This document shows, piece by piece, positions 10,894-21,860 of a stretch of DNA of 36,767 nucleotides. This DNA is from Welwitschia mirabilis. Its lineage: Eukaryota > Gnetophyta > Gnetopsida > Welwitschiales. The stretch's first letter is position 1. The number at the start of each line of letters is the position of its first letter. The position numbers and the translations under genes were made by a program. The stretch lies in assembly GCA_051453625.1 (NCBI GenBank), contig JBOZIK010000001.1, positions 53,485,673-53,522,439 on the forward strand. Reading direction: 5' to 3'. Under the pieces are notes generated by a model that ran no database searches, had not been told where the DNA came from, and saw only the letters and a program-made list of their open reading frames with translations.

Positions 10894-11281
10894 GATTGTA
10901 AAAACTTGAAAATCAAATCATAACCATAAAGAGGATGCTCACCATCTCTGAAATCATGGAAGTGTCTGTTAGTAGTAAGCAAGAGTTCCCTAATTGAAAT
11001 AACAATGATGTGGATTACATCACATTCAGTATGTATTATGACTTCACAATTATTATAAAGAACAGTAACATTAAATAAGAGTTTCTAGACCTAAATGAGA
11101 AGCAGATGGAGGCTAAGACATTACAAAAATCACTAGTTTACAAAATAAGTGAAGCGTCCAGCAACACGACACAGGAGTTGCTAGATGTAAACAAGAATGG
11201 CATGTCTTCTAATGCATCAGAGGCATCTTCTAGCTCTAAGATTACCTAAAGGACCTTTCACAAGAATCTTTCAAATATCCA
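10894..11281 (+). pseudogene. Unidentified coding-like exon, possible captured gene piece
   Basis: One frame (codons in register with 10902) stays coding-like for about 125 codons with only a few stops: TAA at 10899 and 11076, one TGA near 11000 and a TAA near 11250. Some could be decayed Gln or Arg codons. It reads KLENQIITIKRMLTISEIME, then EFLDLNEKQMEAKTLQKSL, then KISEASSNTTQELLDVNKN and a Ser-rich NASEASSSSKIT. The first parts have heptad-like spacing suggesting a coiled coil. Immediately upstream, TATCTTTTCTACAG ending at 10893 looks like a plant 3' splice site. Base composition is richer in GC here than around it. It sits in the CACTA interior about 1.6 kb after the auxilin-like fragment. 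I do not recognise the family; it could be the element's own lost gene or a captured host exon. Confidence 0.35.
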
Positions 11282-13272
11282 CAGTTGCTAGTATTATGAA
11301 ACAATAAAATGTACTTTGATCTAAGAAACAAAAGTATGTAAACTAAGGCACAGAAACAAAATTTGATTTCAAACAATCATAATCATGGCTTTTATAAGTT
11401 TCTTGTATTATGTAGATGAATTAACTAGTCCAAATAAAGTCTCTGCAAATTGCGATAAATCACATAAATGAATCTTTGAAATAATTCAGTGCCCTACATA
11501 TCATATCATAAAGTCTTAAAACTTTTATGTTTAGCCTTCAAGTAAGCTTAATTTCTTAAAAATTTATTGACATCATGTGAGATAAAGAATACTAACTAAA
11601 ATATACAACTAGTAGTATGCAAAGTCAGACTCATTAATCAACAGTACTAGGTTATTAGCCAAGAAAAATTTTTCCTATGTAGTTAAAACTAAAATGGAAT
11701 TTTCTAAAAGTAAGAAAATGTTGCCTCATGCACAACTTGACATTCACCCATGTGCAAACAATTAATATTAACTAGAGTTAACACTTTACTAACATAATCA
11801 TAGCACAAAGTCAGTACAGTTACACATAGAAAGTTATGACCTGAAAAGCAATCCTCTTTAAGTTACACTCAGGAGAATACAACATCCAATAAGGAACTAA
11901 AACTGAAACTATTTCCTAATCTATAAAGCCATCAGTGCCCTACAAAATATTTTAGAAGGGATAAAATATTATCTTTTGGGATATGTTAATAATCTTACTT
12001 AAAAGTTGTTTAAAAATAACTCGAAATTCTAATTTACTAATTCAGAAGAACATTGTTTTCAGTTGCATAACTAATCATAACATCAACTTCATTTAAGTAA
12101 GCAAATCACTAACATTATCTATTTATTTAGTTTCCTCTTAATTAATTTACAACTCTTAGACATTGATTTTGGTAGAAACAGGAGTTATAGATCTTTAAAA
12201 TCTTTTGTGTAGGTGCCAGAGTGGATGAGAACTTGAAAGGCTTATCAGAATAGGAAATAACTTAGGAGAATTGCATTTTCTTCATAACCAATAATTTTGA
12301 AATACATTGAAAATGATAGAAGAATTTGAAAAATGTAAAACAAGCATCCTAAAGTAAGTATTTAAAAACAAGTACTTTTCCTTTCATGGGATAGAAGTCA
12401 AAAATAAAAAAACAAATGGCATAATCCACTAATATCCATAAGGGAAGGAAGATCAGGTGAAACTTCAAACCTAAAGGTTTAGTAATAATCCTAGATCTGT
12501 CATTCTTCTTGGTTTATTAGATTTGATTTTATTTTAAACTAATTAAAATGTTTCTAAGATGATCACTATGAAGAGGATGCATTATACTAAGGTAAATAAA
12601 GAAATGGAAGTTTTTAAGATGTTTGCTAATAACAAATAAGGGTTCATGATACCAAAACATGTAACGTATCGATAAGTTTCACTTTATCAACATCACTTGT
12701 AGGAGGGATCTAAAATAATGTTGAAGAAGGCCATCCATTAGTGTTGAAATACCTATAATTAGGTGTTAAATTACCATGATACATTAGTCGAGCAATTGTA
12801 AAGAAAAAATATGAGGTACATACCATCTCATTTTTGGTTTACCACATCCTATCTGATTGTGCAATTGGTAATAAAATTTAGCATCCCAAATAATTTTAAG
12901 TAAAGGAAGGAAGATAGAAGACATTGAAATGGTTAAAAGTTTCATTGTAGGCATTTCTATGTAAATGCTTATACTCAAGAATGACTCCATTGTAATAAAA
13001 AATTAGGGCTTTAAATACTCTCTTCTTCTCTTGTATTTTTGCTACAGCTGCTACTCTTGCTACCCATTCCTCTTTCAATATTATTCTTCTACTGCATGAC
13101 TTTAGTGGGAATGACCGAGTTCTATGGGTATTGTTTAGTCGAGAGACATAATTTTGCTTTTTTAATAAATCCTAATGCACATTTGAAGTGCAAAGATAAA
13201 ATTCAAAGATGATTTTTATTTTTAAATTTAAGTTTCTTTTTTAACACGTTTATTAATAGCTTGGAATTTTTT
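11282..13272. other. CACTA interior, no identified gene
   Basis: AT-rich. Two overlapping minus-strand frames at 12784-12990 and 12896-13078 (the latter with KEEWVARVAAVAKIQEKKRVFKA over its first third) are short and unrecognised. The right subterminal array starts at 13273. Confidence 0.35.
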
Positions 13273-13437
13273 AAGGCATTTATTAAAACTACTTTTAAGG
13301 CATTTGCCTAAATAAATGCCTTAACTAACTTTGATTACCTTTATTTAAGGCATTTATTAGATTGAATGCCTTAAAAATCTCTATATTTAATCCCTTTATT
13401 TTAATAAATGCCTTAAAAGCCAATAGTTCTAGTAGTG
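13273..13437. repeat. CACTA right terminus and subterminal repeat array
   Basis: Units AAGGCATTT at 13273, 13297 and 13347; AAATGCCTT at 13314 and 13406; GAATGCCTT at 13364. The terminal inverted repeat occupies 13406-13437 and ends CTAGTAGTG. Confidence 0.88.
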
Positions 13438-14405
13438 GTCTGGACAACACTATGGACAATAAAAGAACTTATGCTGACTAGGATGCTTATGAGACTAAGT
13501 TGGTAGCTGATGTGGATCTTGTATGATGTGGAATCATGTCCTGTGATGTCCAAATCAGTAGCAAGATGACACCTGAATATAATTAATCATCAAACTTTAT
13601 TAAACTTTTGCCATGTAGCATGCACCTTCTTGCATGACCATTAGGGTTTTACTAGGTCTTTTAATGTTTGTTGTTAAATAACTCCTTTTTCCTCAACTAT
13701 GACTTTATCTTCTTTGGTCCAGTAATTCTCGTAACAGAAGATCGAAGGGTAGGAGATCCATTCTTATTATTGCAAAAAGACATCTTCATTGGTGTTGGAC
13801 TGTGTATCCTTCATTGATGTCCTACTGCTTTATAACATGGGTGTTGGTTTGAATTAACCAACACTCTATTTTGCTTTTCATATCTTTGGCTATGTTCATC
13901 TCTCTTATGGTTTATTATTCTTATAATTTTGTGATAACTTCATCTATGATATACATCATGAGGGAAATCTTTATTAGAATTTATACTAGTAGTTTATAAG
14001 CATTGTATTTTATTTTCTAGATTAACTTGCATTATTTTCATATTTTGTTCAACACACTTAATAGCTTAGGTTGGTCTTAATCTAGTGATAACTTTTCTTA
14101 ATTGATTTATATTATATAAGGCTGATCTTCGTAACACGTTAATTTGGTAATTGAATAAATGTTGCACTTATATTAGTTTTGCATTTCATTTGCATAAGTG
14201 TATTTATTTTACTTTGCATTGTTATTTTGTTCTACTTAGAAAGTACATTAATATTTCATTTAAAATCAATTCTCTTCCTTATTTCTTATGCCTTTGATGG
14301 ATTACGACATTCAAGTCACTTCCATCTATATTAGTGTGTTGTATTTTGTAATATATATTTGTGATTAATAAAATTTAATAAGAACATGAATATTGCACAA
14401 ATACA
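13438..14405. other. Unassigned DNA between the two CACTA segments
   Basis: No gene recognised. It contains a perfect 9-bp inverted repeat with a 6-bp loop (13841-13849 and 13856-13864). The general look (T-rich, GATGTGGATC, TTAGGGTTTT words) resembles LTR or promoter-type sequence, but no LTR boundaries could be set. Confidence 0.4.
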
Positions 14406-14587
14406 CACTACAATAGAATTAATGGAAAGTATCAAAATACTTTGGTAGATAATCTTATGTTTAACTTATTGTTCTTGGGACCTATCTTTGATACCCATCT
14501 AGATGCACCACATTAAGGAAATTTATTTTTCTTCTCATGCATGTATTTTATCACATTTCATAATCGAGAGTAAACTATACTTTCCAA

Positions 14588-15376
14588 TTAATTATAAGAA
14601 CTTGAAATTGTATTAACTTCTGGAAAAGAGTTATGTAACAGATCAAGTAAAATTAAAAACATTGAATTTGACCATCCACCTATTGCTTTGATGGTAAGCA
14701 ATTTGATGACCATGGAAAGCTTCAAATATTTTATGCAACTAGGGTACAATGGCTTCTTATCTTCTTTGATTAACCTATTATATTCTACATTTTTTACATC
14801 ACCACTAAAATTATCAAAATTTGAGAAACCCATGGCATTTTTCCATTCATGTAATTTCTTGAAATCATTAAAGAACATAAAAGATTCTTTCACCATGGAA
14901 ATAGGATCATCTTATATTTTATTAAAGCCACTACATTGGTCATAGTAGTCTTATGAAGATTTTCTATGAATAATCCACTTTATGTAGGTGTGATTCATGC
15001 CTTTGCATAAAAGATGCTCAAAAACTATATTTAACTATCGATAACAAGTGTTGCAACATTTCATACATGGATAAAGTATGCCTTGAGAACTGAAAGAATT
15101 GTTAATAGCAAATTGTATGAACTTTTTAACACCATTCTCATACTCCCTCCATGCCCTACACATATTAATATTCGATAGACAAGTACATAATATTTTGAAG
15201 TTATAGATATAACTGTAAATATAATTGATTGTGTAATACTTATTCATAAACATCCAGCCCTTATCCCTCACATAAATGAATTTATCAGATGACAATGATG
15301 GATGTAATGATGTCCTTTGATACACTCCTATAATAGGTTTAATGCTAGTTAAATTATTATAGAGGAACATCAACAA
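14588..15376 (-). pseudogene. CACTA TNP2 transposase, truncated N-terminal part
   Basis: Read on the minus strand. From about 15270 down comes the transposase-associated domain: RDKGWMFMN, then YENGVKKFIQFAINNSFSS, GILYPCMKCCNTCYR (zinc-binding Cys cluster) and, past a stop at 15029, IVFEHLLCKGMNHTYIKWI. Between 14896 and 14588 the next TNP2 part reads KKPLYPSCIKYLKLSMV, IGGWSNSMFLILLDLLHNSFPE. This matches the family's 'PLYPGC...SKL...NGWS..SF..LL.LL...FP' block, and ends at a stop. About 20 residues between GWMFMN and REYENG do not fit the family and could be an intron ending in TAG or an insertion. The large catalytic remainder of TNP2 is missing; unrelated sequence follows immediately. 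Transcription would run from the 19257 end inwards. It is defective by truncation and stops. Confidence 0.85.
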
Positions 15377-15421
15377 TTATAAGAATGCAAAATAAATATT
15401 AAGTAGTCTAACACTGATACA

Positions 15422-15431
15422 NNNNNNNNNN
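15422..15431. other. 10-N assembly gap
   Basis: Ten unknown bases just upstream (minus sense) of the TNP2 remnant. Confidence 0.99.
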
Positions 15432-15677
15432 AGTACCTGACTATAGTGATAACACTAAATTAATTAACTAATTAAATATTCCAATGCAGGATACTAAGTT
15501 GGATTAGATCATAGACATCTATAAAACAAATTGCAAACAAAGGATATACCATTAGATATTTTCACGTGAAATGAAGAAAATATGAATTTAGTTACTAAGT
15601 TAATAATCTATGCAAGCCATGTGTTAGTTGAACATTATGTAATAATTTATTCTAAGTTTACACCATAGCCTATCAAA

Positions 15678-15911
15678 GAGGATGCCCTTTTGATTGGTTC
15701 TTTAGATCCTATTAATGAATGGTATACCATTTCTGAGATTGTTAGGATTAAGATGTGTTAAGCATATACATTGCAGTTTTAATGTGATGCTATTTCTCAT
15801 ATGCCCACAAAGCTTTATGGTCCCCAAAACAAGGGTTAATTAGAAAACATAGGTGATTATGTTGATGTACTTATTATTCCATTTACAGAGACTATCGCAA
15901 TCTCTTTGAAG
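15678..15911 (+). pseudogene. Unidentified coding-like exon within the second CACTA segment
   Basis: A 78-codon frame on the plus strand, antisense to the transposase, reads EDALLIGSLDPINEWYTISE, then IVRIKMC, CDAISHMPTKLYGPQNKG and GDYVDVLIIPFTETIAISLK. It has only three internal stops, all TAA, compatible with decayed Gln codons. It ends exactly at AAG|GTAAGC (15909-15917), a good plant 5' splice site. The composition is more protein-like than the surroundings. I do not recognise the family. Its place inside a CACTA segment suggests a captured host exon, but an ancestral element gene on the other strand is also possible. Confidence 0.35.
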
Positions 15912-18718
15912 GTAAGCTTAGTAAGAAAAGAAGGAATATGCATCAAGAAAAGGATGATTATCATTCCATTCTAGAACCTCTAAAGCAAGAATAAAACCTA
16001 CAAATAATCTATTTTAAGCAAAATCTAGATTAATTTAAGCAAGGATGACTATGTAATGGAACCTAAATTGGAGCTGTATTAGTGAGAATAATTAGACAAT
16101 CTAGGTAAAATAAGTAATGTGTATTAACTTAACACATTTTAACCATATCCATGGTGTAAAAAAATTTCATAACATTAGAAAAACTATGAGAACATAGAAA
16201 ATAAGTAAAATAACCAACTCTATGCTATACCGATTCCCCTAAATATTGCCCTTTACTTTAAAAGGCAATGCTCTATAGCCCATTTATACATCCCTCTCCT
16301 TTAGAGGTTTGAATGCTAAAAACTTTGTTTTGCTTTATGGTGTATGTAGCTTTATCAATGGATGATGTGCCTTGTTTATATGTGAAATTAAGGCACTGAT
16401 TGTTCACTATAGATAGTAATTTGGAGTTTGGATATGTATAAGTGATAAGTGAATCCTTTACTTATCTATGTTATTTTTTAGAGGGCCACAAGATTCTAGC
16501 ACCATTTTCAAACATAATTTAGAAATTATCTTGTACATGTTTTATAACTATAAACTGTACTTTCAAAAACAAGACCAAAATTTAGGGTTTTCCACATGCT
16601 ATTCATACCATGACTTGATGTTCATGTTATTTCAAATTAAATCAATATAATCAAACACAAAGTCCCATTTCTCAATAGTTACTTGACAAAATTATGTATA
16701 GACTAAAAAAGAAAACAAAAGTAATAATATACTAAAAGACACAATAAAACATAAGCAGAATAGATAGCTATGCATGTAAAGACCCAAATTAAATTAAACT
16801 TAGCCTTACTCTAATCTATGTTTTTGTATATTCTTTTATTTTGTTAAATAATCATAAGTACTAAATTAACTTTTATTTTTCCATCTTTTTATAAAGTGAA
16901 AGAACAGCTACTATAAAGTACTTTATTTATCTTTCTAGGAATTGCAAGTTGAGCTATGAAATCCATATCCTGATTGAATTTTTTGTGGTTGATAAGGAAT
17001 ATATGAAATGTGAGAGGCCACTAGTACCTTGCTGATTTAGTTCTAATAAATGTATTATGCTAAAATACTATATTTCAAATATACAAGTATCTCTTTTAAA
17101 TATACAAGTTCTAATAACTTGCTTGCAATTCTAACACTATGTTTATAAACCAAGATAGATAGAGCAATCCTTTGCATACTAAAAATTATCTTTACAATTA
17201 ATTTTAGTGTACAAAGTGAAAATAATGATTCTAGATAACTACAACATTAACAGGATTTTTAGTGTTCATCTATCTTGAAGTGCTCTTTTATTTTAGCATT
17301 TAAGCTTCTAGGGCTTTTTCAATGCATAAATGTAGATGCTTAAATAATGTCATGGATATTCCTATCTTTCTTTCAATTTTAGTATTTCTTATGTAAATAG
17401 TTAAAACTACTAGAATTATTCTTACTAATTTGATAAATGAAACTCATGATGACACAAATTTAATTTACCAAACCTCAATGCTAAGCTTTTCAAAATAATA
17501 TCTGAACTTCATAGAGGAGTAAAGCATGATAATGAAAGATTACATAATTCATACAAAAAAGTAGATGAATCACATTCTTAATTAGAGGTTAAGATCATTC
17601 AGATCTATGAATAAGCTAGACAATAAGAAATCAAGGAATCATCTAGAAAGGGAAGTAGTTATTTTTAATTTTGAAAAATATGAGGCTTAAGAATACTTTT
17701 ACACATAAAGTATTATGAAGGTCTTTTCTTTTATGGTATAGAAAGATGATGGCCTTTTTGTAATTACAAGTATAATTAAATTCTAATGAGTAAAAGGAAT
17801 TTGTTGTAAGTGTAAAAGTTGTCTAAAGTTTGACAAAGCTTAAGAGAATATAATGTTTAATCACTAGTAACTGGGATGAATATTTCCATGTCCAAGAAAA
17901 CCTATTTTCTTTGAGAATTTCTAGTTAATATATGTAGGGGTAAAACTTTGCAATTAATTTGGATTTCTAACATCTTAGGTTTATTTTGTGGACTACTTTA
18001 CACTGTTGTTCAATCTTGAAGACCATTATCAAATAAATTAAAAGTACATCAAACTTCAATTATGAGCTCACTTAAAATTTATTAAATAATAAAAGATCCA
18101 AGATTTATCAAAAAATAAGCAAAAGGATGTATTACTCTTTAAAAAAAACAAAGTGAGATAGTAAATGGGACCCTGAATTGAAAATTTTTAGGTGGTTTAG
18201 GCACAAGACTTATAAGACAAGAAGTATTAACATTAAGAGGAATACCAAAGATTGATGATGTATCTTATTTTCATAAGAAAAAGATGAGTATTATTTGGCT
18301 ATTTTAGATGGTAATCATTAGGATTCTTTCTTCATTTAAACTAACAAAAATCTAGTTTCTTAAAAAAGCAGTGAAGAGTAAAAATAATTAGTCTTCTCTT
18401 TTACTTAATTGATATTTAGTGGTTGGAATCTGTCGATGATCATAAGATTCTCTTAAACATCTCATTGTTCTATAAAATAATAATGTAAGAACAAGCTACA
18501 AAGTGGCTATGGAAGTGTCTTTATTAAAAGGTCTATTCTCTACAAGAACAGACATAGACAAAAATAATAAAATCTTTCTTATAAAGTAGTAGCAAATTTC
18601 ATTTAACAAATAAATCATATTATTAAAAACTAAAATTACAAAATGTTAATGCACAAATATTCTTAGAAGAAACAAAGAAAAAAATATAAGAAGAATACTA
18701 GAGTTTCTTTCTTCTGCA
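15912..18718. other. CACTA-segment interior without recognisable gene
   Basis: AT-rich. The 60-codon frame at 16468-16650 (+) has no recognised motif and is probably chance. No second transposon gene (TNPA-like) was identified. Confidence 0.4.
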
Positions 18719-18880
18719 ATGCATGTCTTCTCTTTCTTTGAGTATTAGAGCAACCATAGTTCTTGGTAATTCTAGTGATGTGTATCTTCTCTTTATATTA
18801 GTATTAGGGCAATCATAGTTCTTGGTGATTTTGGTAATGTGCTTCTTCTTTTCATATGGGCGTTAGGACAATCACAATTA
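18719..18880 (+). repeat. 59-bp tandem repeat, about 2.7 copies
   Basis: Units start at 18719, 18778 and 18837 (period 59). The shared core is ATGtgTcTTCTctTT..., TTAGgGCAAtCATAGTTCTTGGTgAT. It lies a few hundred bases inside the right CACTA end, a common place for tandem repeats in these elements. Confidence 0.85.
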
Positions 18881-19036
18881 TACTTCGATTGTTTAAAGAA
18901 TAAGGATGAAACATATCTAAATAAATGAGCTTTTTTTAAAGCAAAACTTAGTTTTTAAGGAATTTAATTATGAACATCTTGTTAGCTATCTTTTAAGCAA
19001 TTCTTTTTCTAAACATCTTAAAAGCACAAATTATTT

Positions 19037-19257
19037 AAGGCATTTATTTTAATAAAGCTTAAAATATTTAAGGCATTTATTATAATACACACCTAATTAT
19101 TAAGGTATTCTTTTTATAAATGCCTTAAAAACAAGTCAAAAGGGCTTTAGACATTTGTTTAAAAAAACATTTAAAAAAGATTTTCATTAGATTTATTTAA
19201 GGCATTTATTTTAATAAATGCCTTAAAAAGCTCTAGGATCCTATATTTCTAGTAGTT
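19037..19257. repeat. Right terminus and subterminal repeats of the second CACTA segment
   Basis: AAGGCATTT at 19037, 19070 and 19199; AAATGCCTT at 19118 and 19216. The last two flank a short palindrome. The terminus at 19252-19257 reads GTAGTT in place of GTAGTG. Confidence 0.8.
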
Positions 19258-19504
19258 TTTATTGTAGAAGTAGTCAATCTACTGCTACACAAACCATAGT
19301 AAATTAGACTCTTGGTACATTTTACATTCTTATAATAGTAGAACAAAATATACTACACAATTCACAGTTCTAATCTAAAATTGTCCTATATATCCCAGAG
19401 TACTAAGGTAGAAAGTGGTTTCAAATAGAAACCTAAAATCTAATTGAAGCCTATGATGTAGTAGAGAAAATGAATTTTAATTAACTCATTTTCAAGTACA
19501 TTTT
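19258..19504. other. Short region between CACTA end and copia pol end
   Basis: About 250 bases with no gene. In minus orientation it follows the copia stop and would be the 3' untranslated part. It does not resemble the copia 5' LTR at 25784-26066. Confidence 0.5.
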
Positions 19505-20830
19505 AGATTAAAAGTACTAGAAGTTCTTTCAGCTAAGTGGTTTTATAAGGATATCTACTATTTTCTCTATGGTCAAATAGCATGTAGGCATAATTACTTA
19601 GTCTATATGAATTTTCTAATTTTATGGATCCTAACACAAATGTGTTTTATCCTTTTATGGTGCACTAGATCTTTCACTATGTAAATCATTGATTGATTAT
19701 TGATAAAGGACTCTATTACCTTTGTCTACTTTAAGTTTACTGCTTTCAATAATTTTCTTAATCCTTAAATTTCTCTACATACCTTAGAAGAATATATATA
19801 TTCTAAATCAGTAGAAGATAAGTTTATTATTTTCTATGTTTTAATTAACATGATAAGAGCAATGTCCCCAAGAACATAATATACCATCATGTTGATAATG
19901 AGGTATCACTTTCTTTAGCAAAATCTGAATCAAAGTAGGCATTTAAGATGAATTGAGAGTTTCTTCTATATGTTATACCTAAATCCTTAGTCTTCTTTAT
20001 ATATCTTAGCACTCTTTTTCTAGTGTTTAGATGAGTTTCCATAGGTGCATGATGATATCTTGATAAGATACTAATAACATATAATATGACTGGTTTAGTA
20101 TTAATCACATAAATTAGACTCACTATCATTCTTCTATATTCAGTCTTATTCATAGGTTCTAAGTCTTCATCTTTAAATACCTAGAATTTTTTTCTAAATA
20201 AGTTACAAAATCCTTTGCATTTTATAGCCCAAATTTCTCAACTAGATCTCTGAGGTATTTCTTTTGAGTTGAGAATATCCCCTTTTTTTTTCTCTAAATA
20301 ATCTCTACACCTAGGTAAAATCTTACTAATTTAAGATTAAAATCTTTTAATGCCTTTCTTAAAGAAATTTTTATCCTTCTGACACATTCTTCATTACTTT
20401 CAGTTATTATCATATCATCTACATACATTACTACATATGTGGATTTGCTTCCATTACATTTTATGAATAATGTGATGTTCATGTCTTAATAATTACATAG
20501 TATGAATTCAATAAAACTTAGATAATTTATAAGCTTAAGGTACCATGATCTCTATGCTTATTTTAATCAATATAGTGACTTGATCAATCTATACATTGTA
20601 TTTTTTTTTTGTCTTTTACTGGAAATCCATGTGATTGCAACATGTAAATTTATTCTCTTAAATATTCATGTAAAAAGGTAAACTTTATGTCTAATTAATG
20701 AATCTTCCATTCTATTTATGTAGCCACAGAAATCATTATGTTAATTATAGCTAATCTTGTAGTTATGCTATGACCTCATTGTAGTCAAGCCCTTTCTTGT
20801 AGACTATAATCAAGTACTTTAACATAATGT
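19505..20830 (-). pseudogene. Ty1/copia reverse transcriptase and RNase H remnant
   Basis: Minus strand. RT begins near 20830 with KKGLDYNEV, then SHGFPVKDKKK and DLIKSLY. The palm motif YVDDMI is intact at 20414-20425, followed by FYLGVEI near 20300. After a gap come YRRMIVSLIYV, SRYHHAPMETHLNTRKRVLRYIKKTKDLGI and DSDFAKESD (20153-19887). RNase H continues with NQSMIYIVKDLVHHKRIKHI near 19720-19660 and LAERT at the end. The order and spacing match plant copia pol. Frame changes and stops occur between blocks, including around 20153-20294 and below 19887, so no enzyme can be made, although the YVDD catalytic Asp pair survives. Upstream on the same strand lies the integrase. Confidence 0.92.
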
Positions 20831-20999
20831 ATAGGTAGTGTTAGCTTATTATTTATTTGAATAATCCATTGAATTTATGCTAAAACCATGATAAAAAATG
20901 ATACAAGCACTAGAATGATTAATTCTTATAGTTTGCAAAGAATACATACTAATAGAAGGAATTAAATCATCATTGAAGGCCACATATTCCACATTACCT

Positions 21000-21860
21000 A
21001 TAGAATATTAAGCATTTAATATGGTCATTAGATTCAAGAAAAGATAAATCTTTAAGGGATTAAATTATAAATCATTGTTCAAAGTCAAGAAAATATCACA
21101 TCAGGAGAAGCAATATTCTTGTGATGTTTTATAAGATACATTTAATAAACCTTTTAATGACTTGGGCATCCCATAAAATGTTAATGTGAGCATGTGCTTC
21201 AAATTTATCATGATGTGTACAAGGGATGTGGACCTAACACTTGCCATCAAATATACAAAGTTGATGCAAATTTGGCTTGTACTCATACCACATGTCTATT
21301 AGAGATGCTCATCTTTTTTTATAATAACCAATACACTTGTTAAGATGCACCGTCGTATTCACTACCTCACCCCAAAGATAGGTTTGCAATCACTAAAATA
21401 CATCATGGAACATGTCATATCCATGATGATGTAATTAAATCACTCTATAAGTTCATTCTATTATGACATCCCTAGAAAAATATTTAAATGATTACTTCCT
21501 TTAAAATTGAAAAAATCCTTGAACTTGGTTAGATGTATACTCATCATAATTATCTGAGTGGAACTCTTTAATCTTATAATTGACCTAGATTTCCACCTTA
21601 GCTTTGAACTTCTTAAAATATCTCAAGCTTATAATTTAGCCTTGATATAATAAACCTAAGCCATTTGAGTATGATCATTAATGAATAAGAAAAATTCTTG
21701 GAGTGTGGGAACTAGCATTAAATTACATAAAAGCTTATGATATACATGAAGCTTACTTAATGCAAACTACTATCTAGTCTTTTTTCCATAACTGTACTTT
21801 ATTTTAAGGAAAATCCAAGATAATGATTAGAAGAAAAGTATGTCCATTCTCATGCATGAC
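21000..21860 (-). pseudogene. Ty1/copia integrase remnant
   Basis: Minus strand. The core starts near 21690 with FLFINDHTQMA*VYYIKAK, matching the copia FIDDHTR...VYFLK motif with one Asp changed to Asn. The second catalytic region FHSDNYDEYTS reads SDN intact at 21549-21557. Then come a MDMTCSMM block (family: MEMARCML), MCGMSTSQICINF-like sequence, and FYGMPKSLKG near 21170, the 'FLGYPKSLKGY' landmark near the integrase end. PLKIYLFLNL follows near 21040. Several frame changes separate these blocks. A GAG-pre-integrase patch (LLWHTQL near 21905) precedes it. The element order PR-IN-RT confirms copia. Confidence 0.88.

Larger units (their letters stand above)
5955..13437. mobile_element. CACTA (En/Spm) transposon, 7483 bp, probably non-autonomous
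   Basis: The left end reads CACTACAAGAAAT from 5955. The right end, on the opposite strand from 13437, reads CACTACTAGAACT. Over the first 32 bases the two ends match at 27 positions, a clear terminal inverted repeat. Inside both ends lie many copies of a 9-bp motif, AAGGCATTT or its complement AAATGCCTT, in both orientations, as expected of CACTA subterminal transposase-binding repeats. Flanking trinucleotides are ATC (5952-5954) and GTC (13438-13440), consistent with a 3-bp target duplication that has since changed by one transition. No TNP2-like transposase was recognised inside. The cargo includes a LINE zinc-finger remnant, an auxilin-like fragment and an unidentified coding-like exon. 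Two N gaps (8748-8827, 10010-10019) hide some of the interior. Confidence 0.88.
14406..19257 (-). mobile_element. Second CACTA-derived segment, TNP2-bearing, left boundary uncertain
   Basis: The right boundary is supported: on the minus strand from 19257 it reads aACTACTAGAAATATAGG (first C changed to A), closely like the termini of the element at 5955-13437. It is followed inwards by the same AAGGCATTT/AAATGCCTT repeats (19037-19224). A TNP2-type transposase remnant lies inside on the minus strand. The left boundary is a guess: CACTACAATAGAATT at 14406 looks like a CACTA terminus but lacks the subterminal repeats nearby. The flanking triplets (ACA and TTT) do not match. The segment may therefore be a truncated or rearranged element. 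A 10-N gap is at 15422-15431. Confidence 0.55.

Noticed and set aside
19493-19497. CAAGT near the copia pol end matching the five bases after the 5' LTR (26067-26071), as a target duplication
   Set aside because: It falls at the end of pol with no LTR beside it, so a five-base match is most likely chance.
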